Assembly (NCBI RefSeq): GCF_002217755.1
Contig: NZ_BCFL01000017.1
Location: forward strand, 276,442 to 340,441
DNA length: 64,000 nucleotides
From: Streptomyces hyaluromycini
GTDB taxonomy: Bacteria; Actinomycetota; Actinomycetes; Streptomycetales; Streptomycetaceae
Direction: 5' to 3'
The translations under genes were made by a program, and so were the position numbers. Of this stretch, positions 41,378-51,795 are shown piece after piece. Position 1 is the stretch's first letter; each line of letters opens with the position of its first letter. The notes beneath the pieces are model-generated. The model had not been told where the DNA came from and made no database searches. It saw only the letters and a list, made by a program, of their open reading frames with translations.

Positions 41378-43384
41378 ATGGGTATATCCCGATCCGTCAG
41401 ATCGCTCGCCGTCGCCGCGAGTGCCGCCGTGCTGTGCGCCGTCGCGCCCGCGCCGGCCGCCGTCGCGGACGACACCGGTGCCGTGATCACGTTCGACGGC
41501 GTCTCCTCGGACGCCGGAGGCGACGGCACGGTCAGCGCCGGGCAGACGATCACCGGCACGACCGATGTCACCTTCACGGTGCACGCGGACCCGGACGACG
41601 AGCCGACCGCGGCCGTGGTCAGCATCACCGGCAGCGGTGAATACCAGGGCACCGGCACGGTCGAGCAGACCTTCAGCCTGAACCCGGGGGACTGCCTGCC
41701 CTCCTGCACCCTGCACGCGACCCTGGACACCGCCGCCACCCAGCAGTTCGGAGGCTCAGCGAACGGGGTGGCCGCGCCGCTGGTGAACGACGGCGCGAAC
41801 ACCCTCCACGTCGAGGTGGACAGCCCCCGCCCGCGGACCGTCACCGCCGACACCGCCGTCACCGTCGACAACGGCCGGCCGGTCGTCAGCCTGCCCGATC
41901 TGCCCGGCGACGACGCCTGGACCACCCGCAAGCCCGTGGGCCTGACCGCGGACGGCGAGTTGTCGCTGCGCGCCACCGCGACCGGCGGCGACGGCGTCTC
42001 GCGCGTCCGGTACTTCAGCACCAGCAGAGCCTGGCCCGCTCCTGCCGACCTGACCGCCCCGGACAGCGGCGCGACATGGACCACCACCCTGGACACGAGT
42101 GCGGTCCCGGCCGGCCTGTACGCCGGAGACCTCTACGTCGTGGCCTACGACAAGGACGGCCGCGCGGGTTCCCCGGTCCGGGCCGTCACCCTGGTCGACC
42201 ACGGCTTCACGATCACGCCGAAGCTCGGCACCGTCATCCGCCCGTACGAGACCCCGGTGAGCGTGACCTACGCCTACCCGTCGGCGCTCGACAAGGCATT
42301 CCCGGCCAACCTCAACTACGCCTACCCGGTCAGCACCACCGTGTCGCTCGACGGCAAGGCACAGGCGACGACGCCGGTCGGCGCCTCCACCTACGAGGGC
42401 AACACCGCGGGCTTCCTCGCCGACCTCGGCCCGCTCCCCTACGGCAGCCACACGCTGACGTTCGACACCGTCGACAACCGCGGTGCCCACGGCCGGGCGG
42501 ACCTGCCGGTCACGGTGGTCTCCGAGGTCACGCCGACCTGGACGGACGGCTTCCAGGACTTTCCCGTGGCGGGCAGCAGCTGGAAGCTCGCCGCCACGAC
42601 ATCCGCCGACGACGGCGTCAGCCGGGCCGAGCACTGGACCCTCGACGTGGACGGCGCGACGGTCGCCACCGGCAGCTATCCCGCGCAGCCCTCGGGCACC
42701 TGGAAGGCCACCACCACCGGGGTGCACGACGTCACGCTGACCATCGTCTCCCAGTACGGCGACACCACCGTCAGCAGCCTGCCGCTCCGCGTCGTGGCCG
42801 CCACGACGACCCAGCTGACCGGCCCGGCCACCAGCACCTACGGCGGCAAGGCGACCTTCACCGCCACCGTGGCCCAGACCGGCGCCAAGCCCGCGGCCGG
42901 CGCCAAGGTCAGCTTCCAGTACAAGCGGGCGGGCACCACCACCTGGAAGACCCAGGCGACCGTCACCGCGGACAGCGCCGGCAAGGCGTCCTACGCCACG
43001 ACCGCCAAGTACAACGGCGCCTGGCGTGCCGTCACCGCGGCCAAGAACCTGACGTGGACGTCCTCCACCAGCAAGACCCTGACCTCGCACGTCAAGGCCG
43101 TACTCACGGTCAGCAGGCCGGCTGCCACCGCGGTCCACGGCAAGCCCGCGTCCTACACCGCGCTCAGCTCCCCGTACGTCAAGGGGACCGCACTGCGCTT
43201 CCAGGCCCGCCAGAAGAACGGCACGTGGGTGACCCTCACCAGCGCCGCCCTCGCGACGAGCGGCAGCGCCACCACGAAGATCACCTTCTCGCGCGCGGGG
43301 ACGTGGACGCTACGGGTCTACCGCCCGGGTACCACCGATCTGACGGACACGTACTCCGCGTCCTGGACGGTCAAGGTCAGCTGA
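41378..43384 (+). CDS. Large secreted protein with Ig-like/bacterial surface repeats
   Basis: 668 residues. The start follows AGGAGGAGAGAC. A Sec signal peptide spans about 1-30 (AVLCAVAPAPAAVADD). The mature part is all beta: an N-terminal region with the Cys pair CLPSC near 110, several Ig-like modules (VTVDNGRPVVSLPDLPGDDA, TLVDHGFTITPKLG), and two C-terminal Ig_3-like modules (TTQLTGPATSTYGGKATFTA; VLTVSRPAATAVHGKPASYT). No enzyme motif or sortase signal is seen. Likely an extracellular binding or structural protein. Confidence 0.82.
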   Translation: MGISRSVRSLAVAASAAVLCAVAPAPAAVADDTGAVITFDGVSSDAGGDGTVSAGQTITGTTDVTFTVHADPDDEPTAAVVSITGSGEYQGTGTVEQTFSLNPGDCLPSCTLHATLDTAATQQFGGSANGVAAPLVNDGANTLHVEVDSPRPRTVTADTAVTVDNGRPVVSLPDLPGDDAWTTRKPVGLTADGELSLRATATGGDGVSRVRYFSTSRAWPAPADLTAPDSGATWTTTLDTSAVPAGLYAGDLYVVAYDKDGRAGSPVRAVTLVDHGFTITPKLGTVIRPYETPVSVTYAYPSALDKAFPANLNYAYPVSTTVSLDGKAQATTPVGASTYEGNTAGFLADLGPLPYGSHTLTFDTVDNRGAHGRADLPVTVVSEVTPTWTDGFQDFPVAGSSWKLAATTSADDGVSRAEHWTLDVDGATVATGSYPAQPSGTWKATTTGVHDVTLTIVSQYGDTTVSSLPLRVVAATTTQLTGPATSTYGGKATFTATVAQTGAKPAAGAKVSFQYKRAGTTTWKTQATVTADSAGKASYATTAKYNGAWRAVTAAKNLTWTSSTSKTLTSHVKAVLTVSRPAATAVHGKPASYTALSSPYVKGTALRFQARQKNGTWVTLTSAALATSGSATTKITFSRAGTWTLRVYRPGTTDLTDTYSASWTVKVS

Positions 43385-43763
43385 TCCGGGAGCCGTCGTC
43401 TCCGGCCACCGCGTAGCCGGGCACGGACGGCCACCGGACGGTCAGGACCACGGACTCCTCCTCCGCGAACCACGAGTGGTCGACTCCGCGCCCCCACACG
43501 ACGTAGTCACCCTGCTCCTCCAGCACCACGCTGCGGCCGGGCAGTTCGACGCGGAAGCGGCCGCTGACGAGAACCAGGAGAGCCGTGCGTTCCTCGCCCT
43601 CCACCCACTGGGAGCGCTCGTCGCCACGGGGGTGGACACCCCACTTGATCTCCACGGCCTCGCTGTGGCGGGGATCGCCGGTGTCCTTGAAGTGCCCGAG
43701 AAGCCATCCCCGGTCCAGTGCCGCATCCCTGCCCGCATTGCCCACGTACACGCCGTCGCTCAC
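43377..43763 (-). CDS. Cupin-fold protein of unknown function
   Basis: 128 residues from the GTG at 43761-43763 (VSDGVYVGNAGRD); an ATG at 43806-43808 would add 15. The beta pattern includes EIKWGVHPRGDER, RTALLVLVSGRFRVELPG, VVLEEQGDYVVWGRGVDHSWFAEEESVVLTVRW (in parts), a small RmlC-like cupin with a single His-containing second motif. Sugar or small-molecule binding is possible, with no catalytic assignment. Its last 8 bases overlap the end of the secreted-protein gene on the other strand. Confidence 0.72.
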   Translation of the reverse strand: MSDGVYVGNAGRDAALDRGWLLGHFKDTGDPRHSEAVEIKWGVHPRGDERSQWVEGEERTALLVLVSGRFRVELPGRSVVLEEQGDYVVWGRGVDHSWFAEEESVVLTVRWPSVPGYAVAGDDGSRIS

Positions 43764-43847
43764 GGGGCTGGACGCTAGCAGCACCCGGCTACCCCATCGG
43801 GCGTACATCTCTCGCACATCACCTCGGTTCCCCTGCACTGTGCGAAT

Positions 43848-45029
43848 GTGAGCCACGCCAGCACCACCGCCCTCGCCCCGCCCGTCGCGCAGCAGCCCGG
43901 TACCCGGCTGTCCCTCGTCACCGCGGGCGGGGTCGCCGTGGGGCTGTTCGCGGCAGCCCGGCTCACCGGCATGGTCGTGATAGCGCTGGCCGCCTGGGCG
44001 GGCGGCCGGCATCCGCTGACCCTGCTCGGGAGGTCGTGGGACGCGGCGTGGTACCTGGGGATCGCCGCGCACGGCTACGGCCGCACGCTGTACTTCGGCC
44101 CTGGCGTCATCCACAGCGACCTGGCGTTCTTCCCGCTCTACCCGGCCCTGGTCCGGACCCTGACGGCCGTCACCCCGCTCAGCGGGGCCGGTGCGGGTCT
44201 GCTGGTGTCCTGGACGGCCGCCGCCGTCGCCGCGGCCGGCGTCTACGCGGTGGGCGCCCGCCTGCACGGCCGTGCGGTGGCCACCGCCCTGGTGCTGCTC
44301 TGGGGCCTGCTCCCGCACTCCGTGGTCCTGTCCATGGCGTACACGGAACCCGTCCTGACCGCCTTCGCCGCCTGGTCGCTGTACGCGGTGCTGGCCGGGA
44401 ACTGGCTGTGGGCGGGCACCCTGGCCGCCCTGGCCGGACTGTCCCGGCCCAACGGCTTCGCGGTGGCGGCGGCCGTCCTGCTCGCCGCCGCCGGCGAGCT
44501 GCGCCGCACCCGCGGCCGGGTTACCCACAGGCTGTGGACGGGCGCGGCGCTCGCCCCGCTCGGCTGGACGGCTTACGTCCTGTGGGTGGGGCGGCGCAGC
44601 GGGAACCGGCTGGGCGGCTACTTCGACGTACAACGGCTGTGGGGCTCGCGCTTCGACTTCGGCCGGGGCTCGCTGGCCTTCGTCCGTACGCTGCTGCTGC
44701 GCGGCGACCGCTTCGTCTTCCCGATGTCCCTGGTGATCGTGGCGGCGGCGGTGGTCCTGTTCGCCCTCCTGGCCCTCGACCGCGCCCCGCTGCCGCTCCT
44801 CGCCTACACCGCCGTGCTCCTGCTGATCGCGCTGGGCGGCTCGGGCTTCTTCGAGTCGAAACCGCGCTTCCTGCTCCCGGCCTTCCCGCTGCTGCTCCCG
44901 CTGGCCCGGGCGCTGGTCCGCACGGCGAGAGCCCGGCCCTGGCACGCGACGGTGGTGGTCACGGCCCTGGCCGGGCTCTCGTTCGGCTACGGCACGTACC
45001 TGGTCGTGTACGCGCAGACACCGCTGTAG
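43848..45029 (+). CDS. Membrane mannosyltransferase-like glycosyltransferase (PIG-V/GT-C type)
   Basis: 393 residues from a GTG. Eight to ten membrane helices. The first outside loop has RSWDAAWYLGIAAHGYG, the WD-x-x-WY-x-x-IA-x-x-GY signature of PIG-V-like GT-C mannosyltransferases that use lipid-linked sugars. SRPNGFAVAAAVLLA and FFESKPRFLLPAFPLLLPLA (KPRFLLP motif) are also typical. Probably glycosylates an exported protein or lipid. Confidence 0.85.
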   Translation: MSHASTTALAPPVAQQPGTRLSLVTAGGVAVGLFAAARLTGMVVIALAAWAGGRHPLTLLGRSWDAAWYLGIAAHGYGRTLYFGPGVIHSDLAFFPLYPALVRTLTAVTPLSGAGAGLLVSWTAAAVAAAGVYAVGARLHGRAVATALVLLWGLLPHSVVLSMAYTEPVLTAFAAWSLYAVLAGNWLWAGTLAALAGLSRPNGFAVAAAVLLAAAGELRRTRGRVTHRLWTGAALAPLGWTAYVLWVGRRSGNRLGGYFDVQRLWGSRFDFGRGSLAFVRTLLLRGDRFVFPMSLVIVAAAVVLFALLALDRAPLPLLAYTAVLLLIALGGSGFFESKPRFLLPAFPLLLPLARALVRTARARPWHATVVVTALAGLSFGYGTYLVVYAQTPL

Positions 45030-45061
45030 GAAATCTGTGGGAGGAACTGTGGGAGGACGGC

Positions 45062-45589
45062 CTACTCGTCGTCCTCGGGCTTCTCGGCCTCGTTGACGTC
45101 CTCCTCCAGGCCGAGCTGCTCGACCAGCCACTTGTCGAACTCGATCGCGGCCCGCACCCAGCTGACCGTGGACGAGACGAAGTGGTTGATGTCGACGCCC
45201 GTGCCGATCAGCATCTGGGCCTCACCGATGAGACGGACGGTGCCGTCGTCGTGGGTGTGGGTGTAGACCTTGGGCCACAGGGTCCGCCGGTTCCAGTCGT
45301 CGATCGATTCGAGCAGCTGCGGCTTCTCGTCGATCTTGTGGGGGCGGTCGTAGAACGTCCGCACCGAGAAGACGGCCTGCTCGTCCTCGCCGCGGAACAT
45401 GAAGTAGGTACGGAACTGCTCCCACGGCGCCGCGAGGTCACCCTCGTCGTCGACGACGTACTTGAGCTCCATCTGGTCGAGGAGCTGCTTCACAAGATCC
45501 TGATCCGGGACGACGGGGCCCGCCGGTCCTTGGGGCTGCGGCTCGGGCTGGCCCCCGAAGTTCGGAATCGAGGACGGGTCGATGGTCAC
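45062..45589 (-). CDS. YbjN-domain protein
   Basis: 175 residues from the GTG at 45587-45589 with AAGGGA ahead. YbjN domain over about 30-150: QMELKYVVDDEGDLAAPW, RTYFMFRGEDEQAVFSVRTFYDR (in parts), WNRRTLWPKVYTHTHDDGTVRLIGE. YbjN proteins share the type III secretion chaperone fold. In E. coli YbjN affects motility and stress output; the actinobacterial role is unknown. Acidic C-terminus (EEDVNEAEKPEDDE). It lies downstream of clpB on the same strand, behind a terminator. Confidence 0.87.
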   Translation of the reverse strand: MTIDPSSIPNFGGQPEPQPQGPAGPVVPDQDLVKQLLDQMELKYVVDDEGDLAAPWEQFRTYFMFRGEDEQAVFSVRTFYDRPHKIDEKPQLLESIDDWNRRTLWPKVYTHTHDDGTVRLIGEAQMLIGTGVDINHFVSSTVSWVRAAIEFDKWLVEQLGLEEDVNEAEKPEDDE

Positions 45590-45728
45590 CGTGATTTTCC
45601 CTTCGTCTGGACCCCGCCATCCTCCCTCATGCGGGGAGGGGGGCCGCAACCCCGGCCGGTCCTTCAGCCGTGGGCTGACAGGATCCCGGCAACCGCCCGG
45701 CGGTCGATCCTCCGGTTGGCCGTGAAAT

Positions 45729-45772
45729 GGCCGGGGTGCCCGTGGACCCATCGGTTCACGGGCACCCCGGCC
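45729..45772 (-). terminator. clpB terminator
   Basis: A perfect 16-bp stem, GGCCGGGGTGCCCGTG (45729-45744) and its complement (45757-45772), with a 12-base loop, 20 bases after the clpB stop. GC-rich with no U-tract, as usual in Streptomyces. Confidence 0.8.
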
Positions 45773-45791
45773 CCACTGCCGCCCGAGGACG

Positions 45792-48404
<2,613 letters not shown>

Positions 48405-48432
48405 GTTCGCGTTCTCCTCCTCGGCGTCCTAC

Positions 48433-48445
48433 GGCTGACTCAGCC
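48433..48445. promoter_or_regulatory. Palindrome in the clpB leader
   Basis: GGCTGA-C-TCAGCC, a 6-bp inverted repeat with one central base, about 30 bases upstream of the clpB ATG and 13 bases from the HAIR element. It may be a second operator or an mRNA hairpin; no known factor is assigned. Confidence 0.35.
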
Positions 48446-48457
48446 AACGTACACAAA

Positions 48458-48478
48458 GTTGAGTCTATTCCACTCAAG
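48458..48478. promoter_or_regulatory. HAIR element (HspR operator) of clpB
   Basis: GTTGAGT-N7-ACTCAAG on the + strand, 13 of 14 positions of the HAIR consensus CTTGAGT-N7-ACTCAAG. It lies 54-74 bases upstream of the clpB ATG. The HspR repressor encoded at 59450 is expected to bind it and shut off clpB in the absence of heat stress. Confidence 0.9.
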
Positions 48479-48517
48479 GTGCGTTCGGGAGCCCTTCCGG
48501 GGACTACCTTCCGGACC

Positions 48518-48931
48518 ATGAGTACATACCGCGTGAACCCCGCCGCACCGGACGAGGCGTACCTGCGCTTCTGGCAGGAGCGCCACCAGTGCACCCTCAC
48601 GACCCCGCGCCCCGACGGCAGCCCGCACGTCGTCCCCGTGGGGGTGAGCTACGACCCGGAGGCGGGGCTGGCCCGGGTGATCACGAACAAGGGGAGCGCG
48701 AAGGTGTCCCACGTGCTGGGCGCGGGGCCGGACGGGGCACGGGTCGCGGTGTGCCAGGTGGCGGGGCGGCGGTGGGCGACCCTGGAGGGCCGGGCGCACG
48801 TCCGGACCGACCCGGAAAAGGTCGCGGAGGCGGAGCGGCGGTACGCCGAGCGGTACGGGAGGACGCCCGGCGAGAACCCGTCCCGGGTGGTGATCGAGAT
48901 CACAGTGGAGCGGGCGATGGGGCGGGGGTGA
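48518..48931 (+). CDS. Pyridoxamine-5'-phosphate-oxidase-like, F420-binding-type protein
   Basis: 137 residues from the ATG at 48518. Split-barrel flavin-reductase fold: ERHQCTLTTPRPDGSPHVVPVGVSYD (in parts), ARVITNKGSAKVSHVLG, VAVCQVAGRRWATLEGRAHVRTDP and the C-terminal RVVIEITVERAMG. This matches the actinobacterial PPOX class, whose members often use coenzyme F420. Substrate unknown. It diverges from clpB, so the HAIR element could also affect it. Confidence 0.85.
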   Translation: MSTYRVNPAAPDEAYLRFWQERHQCTLTTPRPDGSPHVVPVGVSYDPEAGLARVITNKGSAKVSHVLGAGPDGARVAVCQVAGRRWATLEGRAHVRTDPEKVAEAERRYAERYGRTPGENPSRVVIEITVERAMGRG

Positions 48932-48994
48932 CGAACGGGAGCGAGGGGCGCGGGTGAGGGCGGACGCGGGGCCGGGGTGACCACCCCGTTCTGG

Positions 48995-49036
48995 CGACTG
49001 GTTTCAGCCACCATGGGGTATGGCCGAAACCAGTCG
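48995..49036. repeat. Long inverted repeat of unknown role
   Basis: CGACTGGTTTC-a-GCCA (48995-49010) and TGGC-c-GAAACCAGTCG (49021-49036) pair over 15 bp with one mismatch and a 10-base loop. It is separate from the terminator that follows. Possible operator, attachment-like site or second terminator. Confidence 0.6.
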
Positions 49037-49062
49037 ATACGTCGAAATGTCCCCCCAAAACT

Positions 49063-49103
49063 GCAGCGGCGTCACCGTGTTCAGGTCACGGTGACGCCGC
49101 TGC
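49063..49103. terminator. Bidirectional terminator
   Basis: A perfect 17-bp stem GCAGCGGCGTCACCGTG (49063-49079) with its complement (49087-49103) and a 7-base loop. It lies between the convergent PPOX-like gene and the Rieske-like gene. Confidence 0.8.
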
Positions 49104-49147
49104 GGGGGGAAGCACCTGAGCGATCTTTTTACGACGGGGGAATCGCG

Positions 49148-49483
49148 TCAGGCACTGCGGGGGGTGGCCGAGATGGTCCTCACGTCCGGGACGTCCGGCT
49201 CAGCCAGCCGGTGGTCCCGTTGGTCCAGGTTCACAAAGATCATTCCGTACCGGATCGCACACCGCACGGGCTGCGGCGCACCCCGGGGCTTGCGCAGGCA
49301 CCGGTACGCCCGTACGTCCTCGTCCTCGTCCCGCGTGACGACGACCGGCTCACCGAAGACTGTCACCATCAACGAGTCACCACTGTGGGGGATGGCGGTG
49401 ACCAGGTCGATGAAGTGCCAGCCGGATCGGTACGCGGTGGCCATTTCACGGCGGAAGGATCGGTCGTCGGGTGGGGTGGTCAC
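49148..49483 (-). CDS. Rieske-fold-like small protein lacking cluster ligands
   Basis: 111 residues from the GTG at 49481-49483, one base after the stop of the peptide gene and 5 bases after GGGAG, so tightly coupled to it. The sequence follows the N-terminal Rieske region of ring-hydroxylating oxygenases (FRREMATAYRSGWHFIDL, VTVFGEPVVVTRDEDEDVRAY, ending GMIFVNLDQR). The C-x-H...C-x2-H ligand pairs are absent: only C62 and C75 remain and their His partners are missing. Probably not an iron-sulfur protein any more. It may bind or process the peptide encoded just before it; that is inference. Confidence 0.68.
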   Translation of the reverse strand: MTTPPDDRSFRREMATAYRSGWHFIDLVTAIPHSGDSLMVTVFGEPVVVTRDEDEDVRAYRCLRKPRGAPQPVRCAIRYGMIFVNLDQRDHRLAEPDVPDVRTISATPRSA

Positions 49484-49484
49484 T

Positions 49485-49691
49485 TCAGCTCCCGGCTCCA
49501 TCGGTCACGGAATCAGTAGTGCCGGCAGTCTCGGAGTCCGCGGCAACCGACGGCCAGCTGCTGTTCGCACGAACCTCACTCCCCCCGGCGGCCGAAAAGC
49601 CACTGAGCACTCCGAGAGCTGCGACGGCGGAGAAGGCGGCAACAAGCAGCGAGCGAAGCAGTTTGTTACGCATCTTCGGCTTCGTCCTCAC
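49485..49691 (-). CDS. Small exported peptide (candidate signalling peptide precursor)
   Basis: 68 residues from the GTG at 49689-49691, with AAGGGG 8 bases upstream; an ATG at 49671-49673 is also possible. A basic N-region (VRTKPKMRNKLLR) and hydrophobic core (SLLVAAFSAVAALGVLSGFSA) form a clear signal peptide with cleavage near residue 34-36. The predicted mature part is only about 33 residues: a GGSEVRANSSWPSVAADSET segment then Ser/Thr/Asp/Gly-rich to the end, with no cysteine. It is followed by the Rieske-like gene and faces three LuxR-type regulators. Confidence 0.7.
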   Translation of the reverse strand: MRTKPKMRNKLLRSLLVAAFSAVAALGVLSGFSAAGGSEVRANSSWPSVAADSETAGTTDSVTDGAGS

Positions 49692-49804
49692 TTGAAGGTC
49701 CCCTTTTCCCCCGTCAGGTACGACGATGGCTCATTCGGGCACGTCGTGGCCACACAATCGGTGCATCATGTTCCTGCATGTTCAGGACCCTGGGGGGTGG
49801 AGTT
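49692..49804. promoter_or_regulatory. Divergent region between peptide gene and first regulator
   Basis: 113 bases hold the promoters of both sides. A direct repeat TGCATcATGTTC / TGCATGTTC (49763-49785) and the palindrome CCTG-catgtt-CAGG (49773-49786) lie just ahead of the regulator start and could be operator sites. Confidence 0.4.
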
Positions 49805-50809
49805 TTGGTAACAAGTCACTCGAATGCGACACATCCCCACGCCTCGAACGAGCTGTGCGAGGAGGGCAGTCGTCTGTATGCGGCCGCTCTCCGTTCCGGG
49901 CGGATCGCCCGGACGGACGCGGAACCGGTCCCCTGCCTGATGGACTCGGCCCTGCTGCACCCCGATCCCGACGATCCGAACTGGCTGCGCCCGGTTCCGC
50001 CGGCCATCGCCCTGGCCCAGCGCCTCAACCCCATCGAGCGCGAGATCACCGAGCGCCGCCAGCTGGCCACCGACATCGCCGGTGTCTTCGAGCCCTTCAT
50101 GTCCATCGGCGGCCAGTCCTCGTCGGGCGGCGGCTCGATCACGGTGCTGGAGGGCGGCGAGCGCATCAACAACGCGCTCAACCTGGCCACCGCCCAGTGC
50201 CACACGGAGATGCTCACGGTCCAGCCGAGCGACCGGATGCCCGAACGCAGCGCGCTGCGCGGCCTGGAACGTGACAAACCCCTCATAGAACGGGGCGTGC
50301 GGATCCGGACCCTGTACCAGCACACCGCCCGGTACAGCCAGGAGAAGCTGGCCTACGCGGCCCACATGGCCGACGGCAAGGTGGAGTACCGCTCCATAGA
50401 CGAGCTGGTGGAGCGCCTGATCATCTGTGACGAGACGGTCGCCTTCATCCCCATCCGGGACGACCAGCAGGTCGCCCTGGAGCTGCGCCACCCGGGCCTG
50501 GTCCGCTACCTGGTCAAGGTGTTCGAGTTCATGTGGAACCGGGCGGTCCCGCTGAGCGCCGGCGCCCCCTACGAAACCGCTCCCGACGGCATCACCGACA
50601 TCCAGCACTCGATCGCCAAGCTGCTGGTCGAGGGGCATGTCGACGAGGCCATCGCGCGCCGCCTGGGCATGAACGTCCGGACCTGCCGGGCCCACATCGC
50701 CAAGCTGGCCCAGGTACTCGGCAGCGGCAGCCGTGCACAGCTCGGCTACCTGATCGCGCAGTCCGGGATCCTGGACCAGAAGATCCCCGGGGAGGGCGGC
50801 TTCCGGTGA
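49805..50809 (+). CDS. LuxR-type regulator with TrmB/PLD-like sensor region, paralog 1
   Basis: 334 residues if translation starts at the TTG (49805). This start lies 5 bases after GGGGGGTG and lines up with the starts of the two paralogs; an ATG at 49778 in the same frame has no ribosome site. Residues 1-100 are a helical domain (ELCEEGSRLYAAALRSGRI). About 120-255 form a TrmB/PLD-like region (INNALNLATAQCHTEMLTVQ, GVRIRTLYQHTARYS, ELRHPGLVRYLVKVFE). The C-terminal LuxR helix-turn-helix is LLVEGHVDEAIARRLGMNVRTCRAHIAKL (in parts). It is coupled (GTGA) to paralog 2. Confidence 0.85.
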   Translation: MVTSHSNATHPHASNELCEEGSRLYAAALRSGRIARTDAEPVPCLMDSALLHPDPDDPNWLRPVPPAIALAQRLNPIEREITERRQLATDIAGVFEPFMSIGGQSSSGGGSITVLEGGERINNALNLATAQCHTEMLTVQPSDRMPERSALRGLERDKPLIERGVRIRTLYQHTARYSQEKLAYAAHMADGKVEYRSIDELVERLIICDETVAFIPIRDDQQVALELRHPGLVRYLVKVFEFMWNRAVPLSAGAPYETAPDGITDIQHSIAKLLVEGHVDEAIARRLGMNVRTCRAHIAKLAQVLGSGSRAQLGYLIAQSGILDQKIPGEGGFR

Positions 50810-51795
50810 CGCCGGCCCCGCACACCGAGCACGGCGCCGAGGACCTGTGCGTCGCGGGAGCGGAACTCTACGAGCGCGCCCTCGGCCACGGGCACGTCTC
50901 CGTCCGGGACGCCGAGGAGGTGCCCTGCCTCGTCGACCTCGGCCTGCTGCACGCGGTGCCGGCCGACCTCGGCCGGCTGGAGCCCCTGGCCCCGGCCGTC
51001 GCCCTGAACCGGCTGCTGCGCGGTGCCCATGGCCGCATCACCCGCGAGTGGCGGCGGCAGGAGCGCCTGGCGGAGCTCTTCGCACCGCTGCTGCGCATCG
51101 CGCCGGACCCCGGCACGGTGCCGGACTCCCCGGCCCTGCGGCTGCTCAGCGGCACCCGGCGGATCAACCAGGCCATCGACGAGGCCATGGCACAGGCGCG
51201 GGACGAGATCCTCTGCATCCAGCCGCACGCCGGCATGGTCGGCGAGCGCGGCACCATCGCGGAAACCGCCGCCTTCGGGCGCGACAAGGCCTTCCTCGAC
51301 CGCGGCGGCCGGTTCCGCACGCTCTACCAGCACACCCTGTTCCATGTGCAGGCGATATACACCTACGCCGCGGCCATGCCGGGCGACAACGTGGCCCGCG
51401 GCCTCGACGAGGTACCCGACCGGCTGCTCGTCATCGACCGCACCGTCGCCTTCCTCCCCGCCGACGGCGACGGCACCCTCGCCCTCGAAGTCCGCCACCC
51501 CGCGCTGATCACGTACTTCGCCACCGCCTTCGACCGCCTCTGGCGGCTGGCCACCCCCGTCCACCCGCACCGCGAGCACCGCCCCACCGTCAACGGCATC
51601 ACACCCCGCCAGCAGGCCATCGCCGCCCTCCTCGTAGAGGGCCACACCGACGCCGTCATCGCCGAACGCCTCGGCATGAACATCCGCACCGCCCGCGTCC
51701 ACATCGCCAAACTCGCCACCACCCTCGGCAGCGACAGCCGCGCCCAGCTCGGCTACCTCATCGGACGCTCGGGGATCCTTGATCAGGAAGGCTGA
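50806..51795 (+). CDS. LuxR-type regulator with TrmB/PLD-like sensor region, paralog 2
   Basis: 329 residues from the GTG that overlaps the stop of paralog 1. Same layout: DLCVAGAELYERALGHGHVS, RRINQAIDEAMAQARDEILC, GGRFRTLYQHTLFHVQ, LEVRHPALITYFATAFDRLW, and the C-terminal helix-turn-helix LLVEGHTDAVIAERLGMNIRTARVHIAKL (in parts). No receiver domain is present, so activity is probably set by a bound ligand. The 3' end overlaps paralog 3, which runs the other way, by 38 bases. Confidence 0.88.
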   Translation: MTPAPHTEHGAEDLCVAGAELYERALGHGHVSVRDAEEVPCLVDLGLLHAVPADLGRLEPLAPAVALNRLLRGAHGRITREWRRQERLAELFAPLLRIAPDPGTVPDSPALRLLSGTRRINQAIDEAMAQARDEILCIQPHAGMVGERGTIAETAAFGRDKAFLDRGGRFRTLYQHTLFHVQAIYTYAAAMPGDNVARGLDEVPDRLLVIDRTVAFLPADGDGTLALEVRHPALITYFATAFDRLWRLATPVHPHREHRPTVNGITPRQQAIAALLVEGHTDAVIAERLGMNIRTARVHIAKLATTLGSDSRAQLGYLIGRSGILDQEG

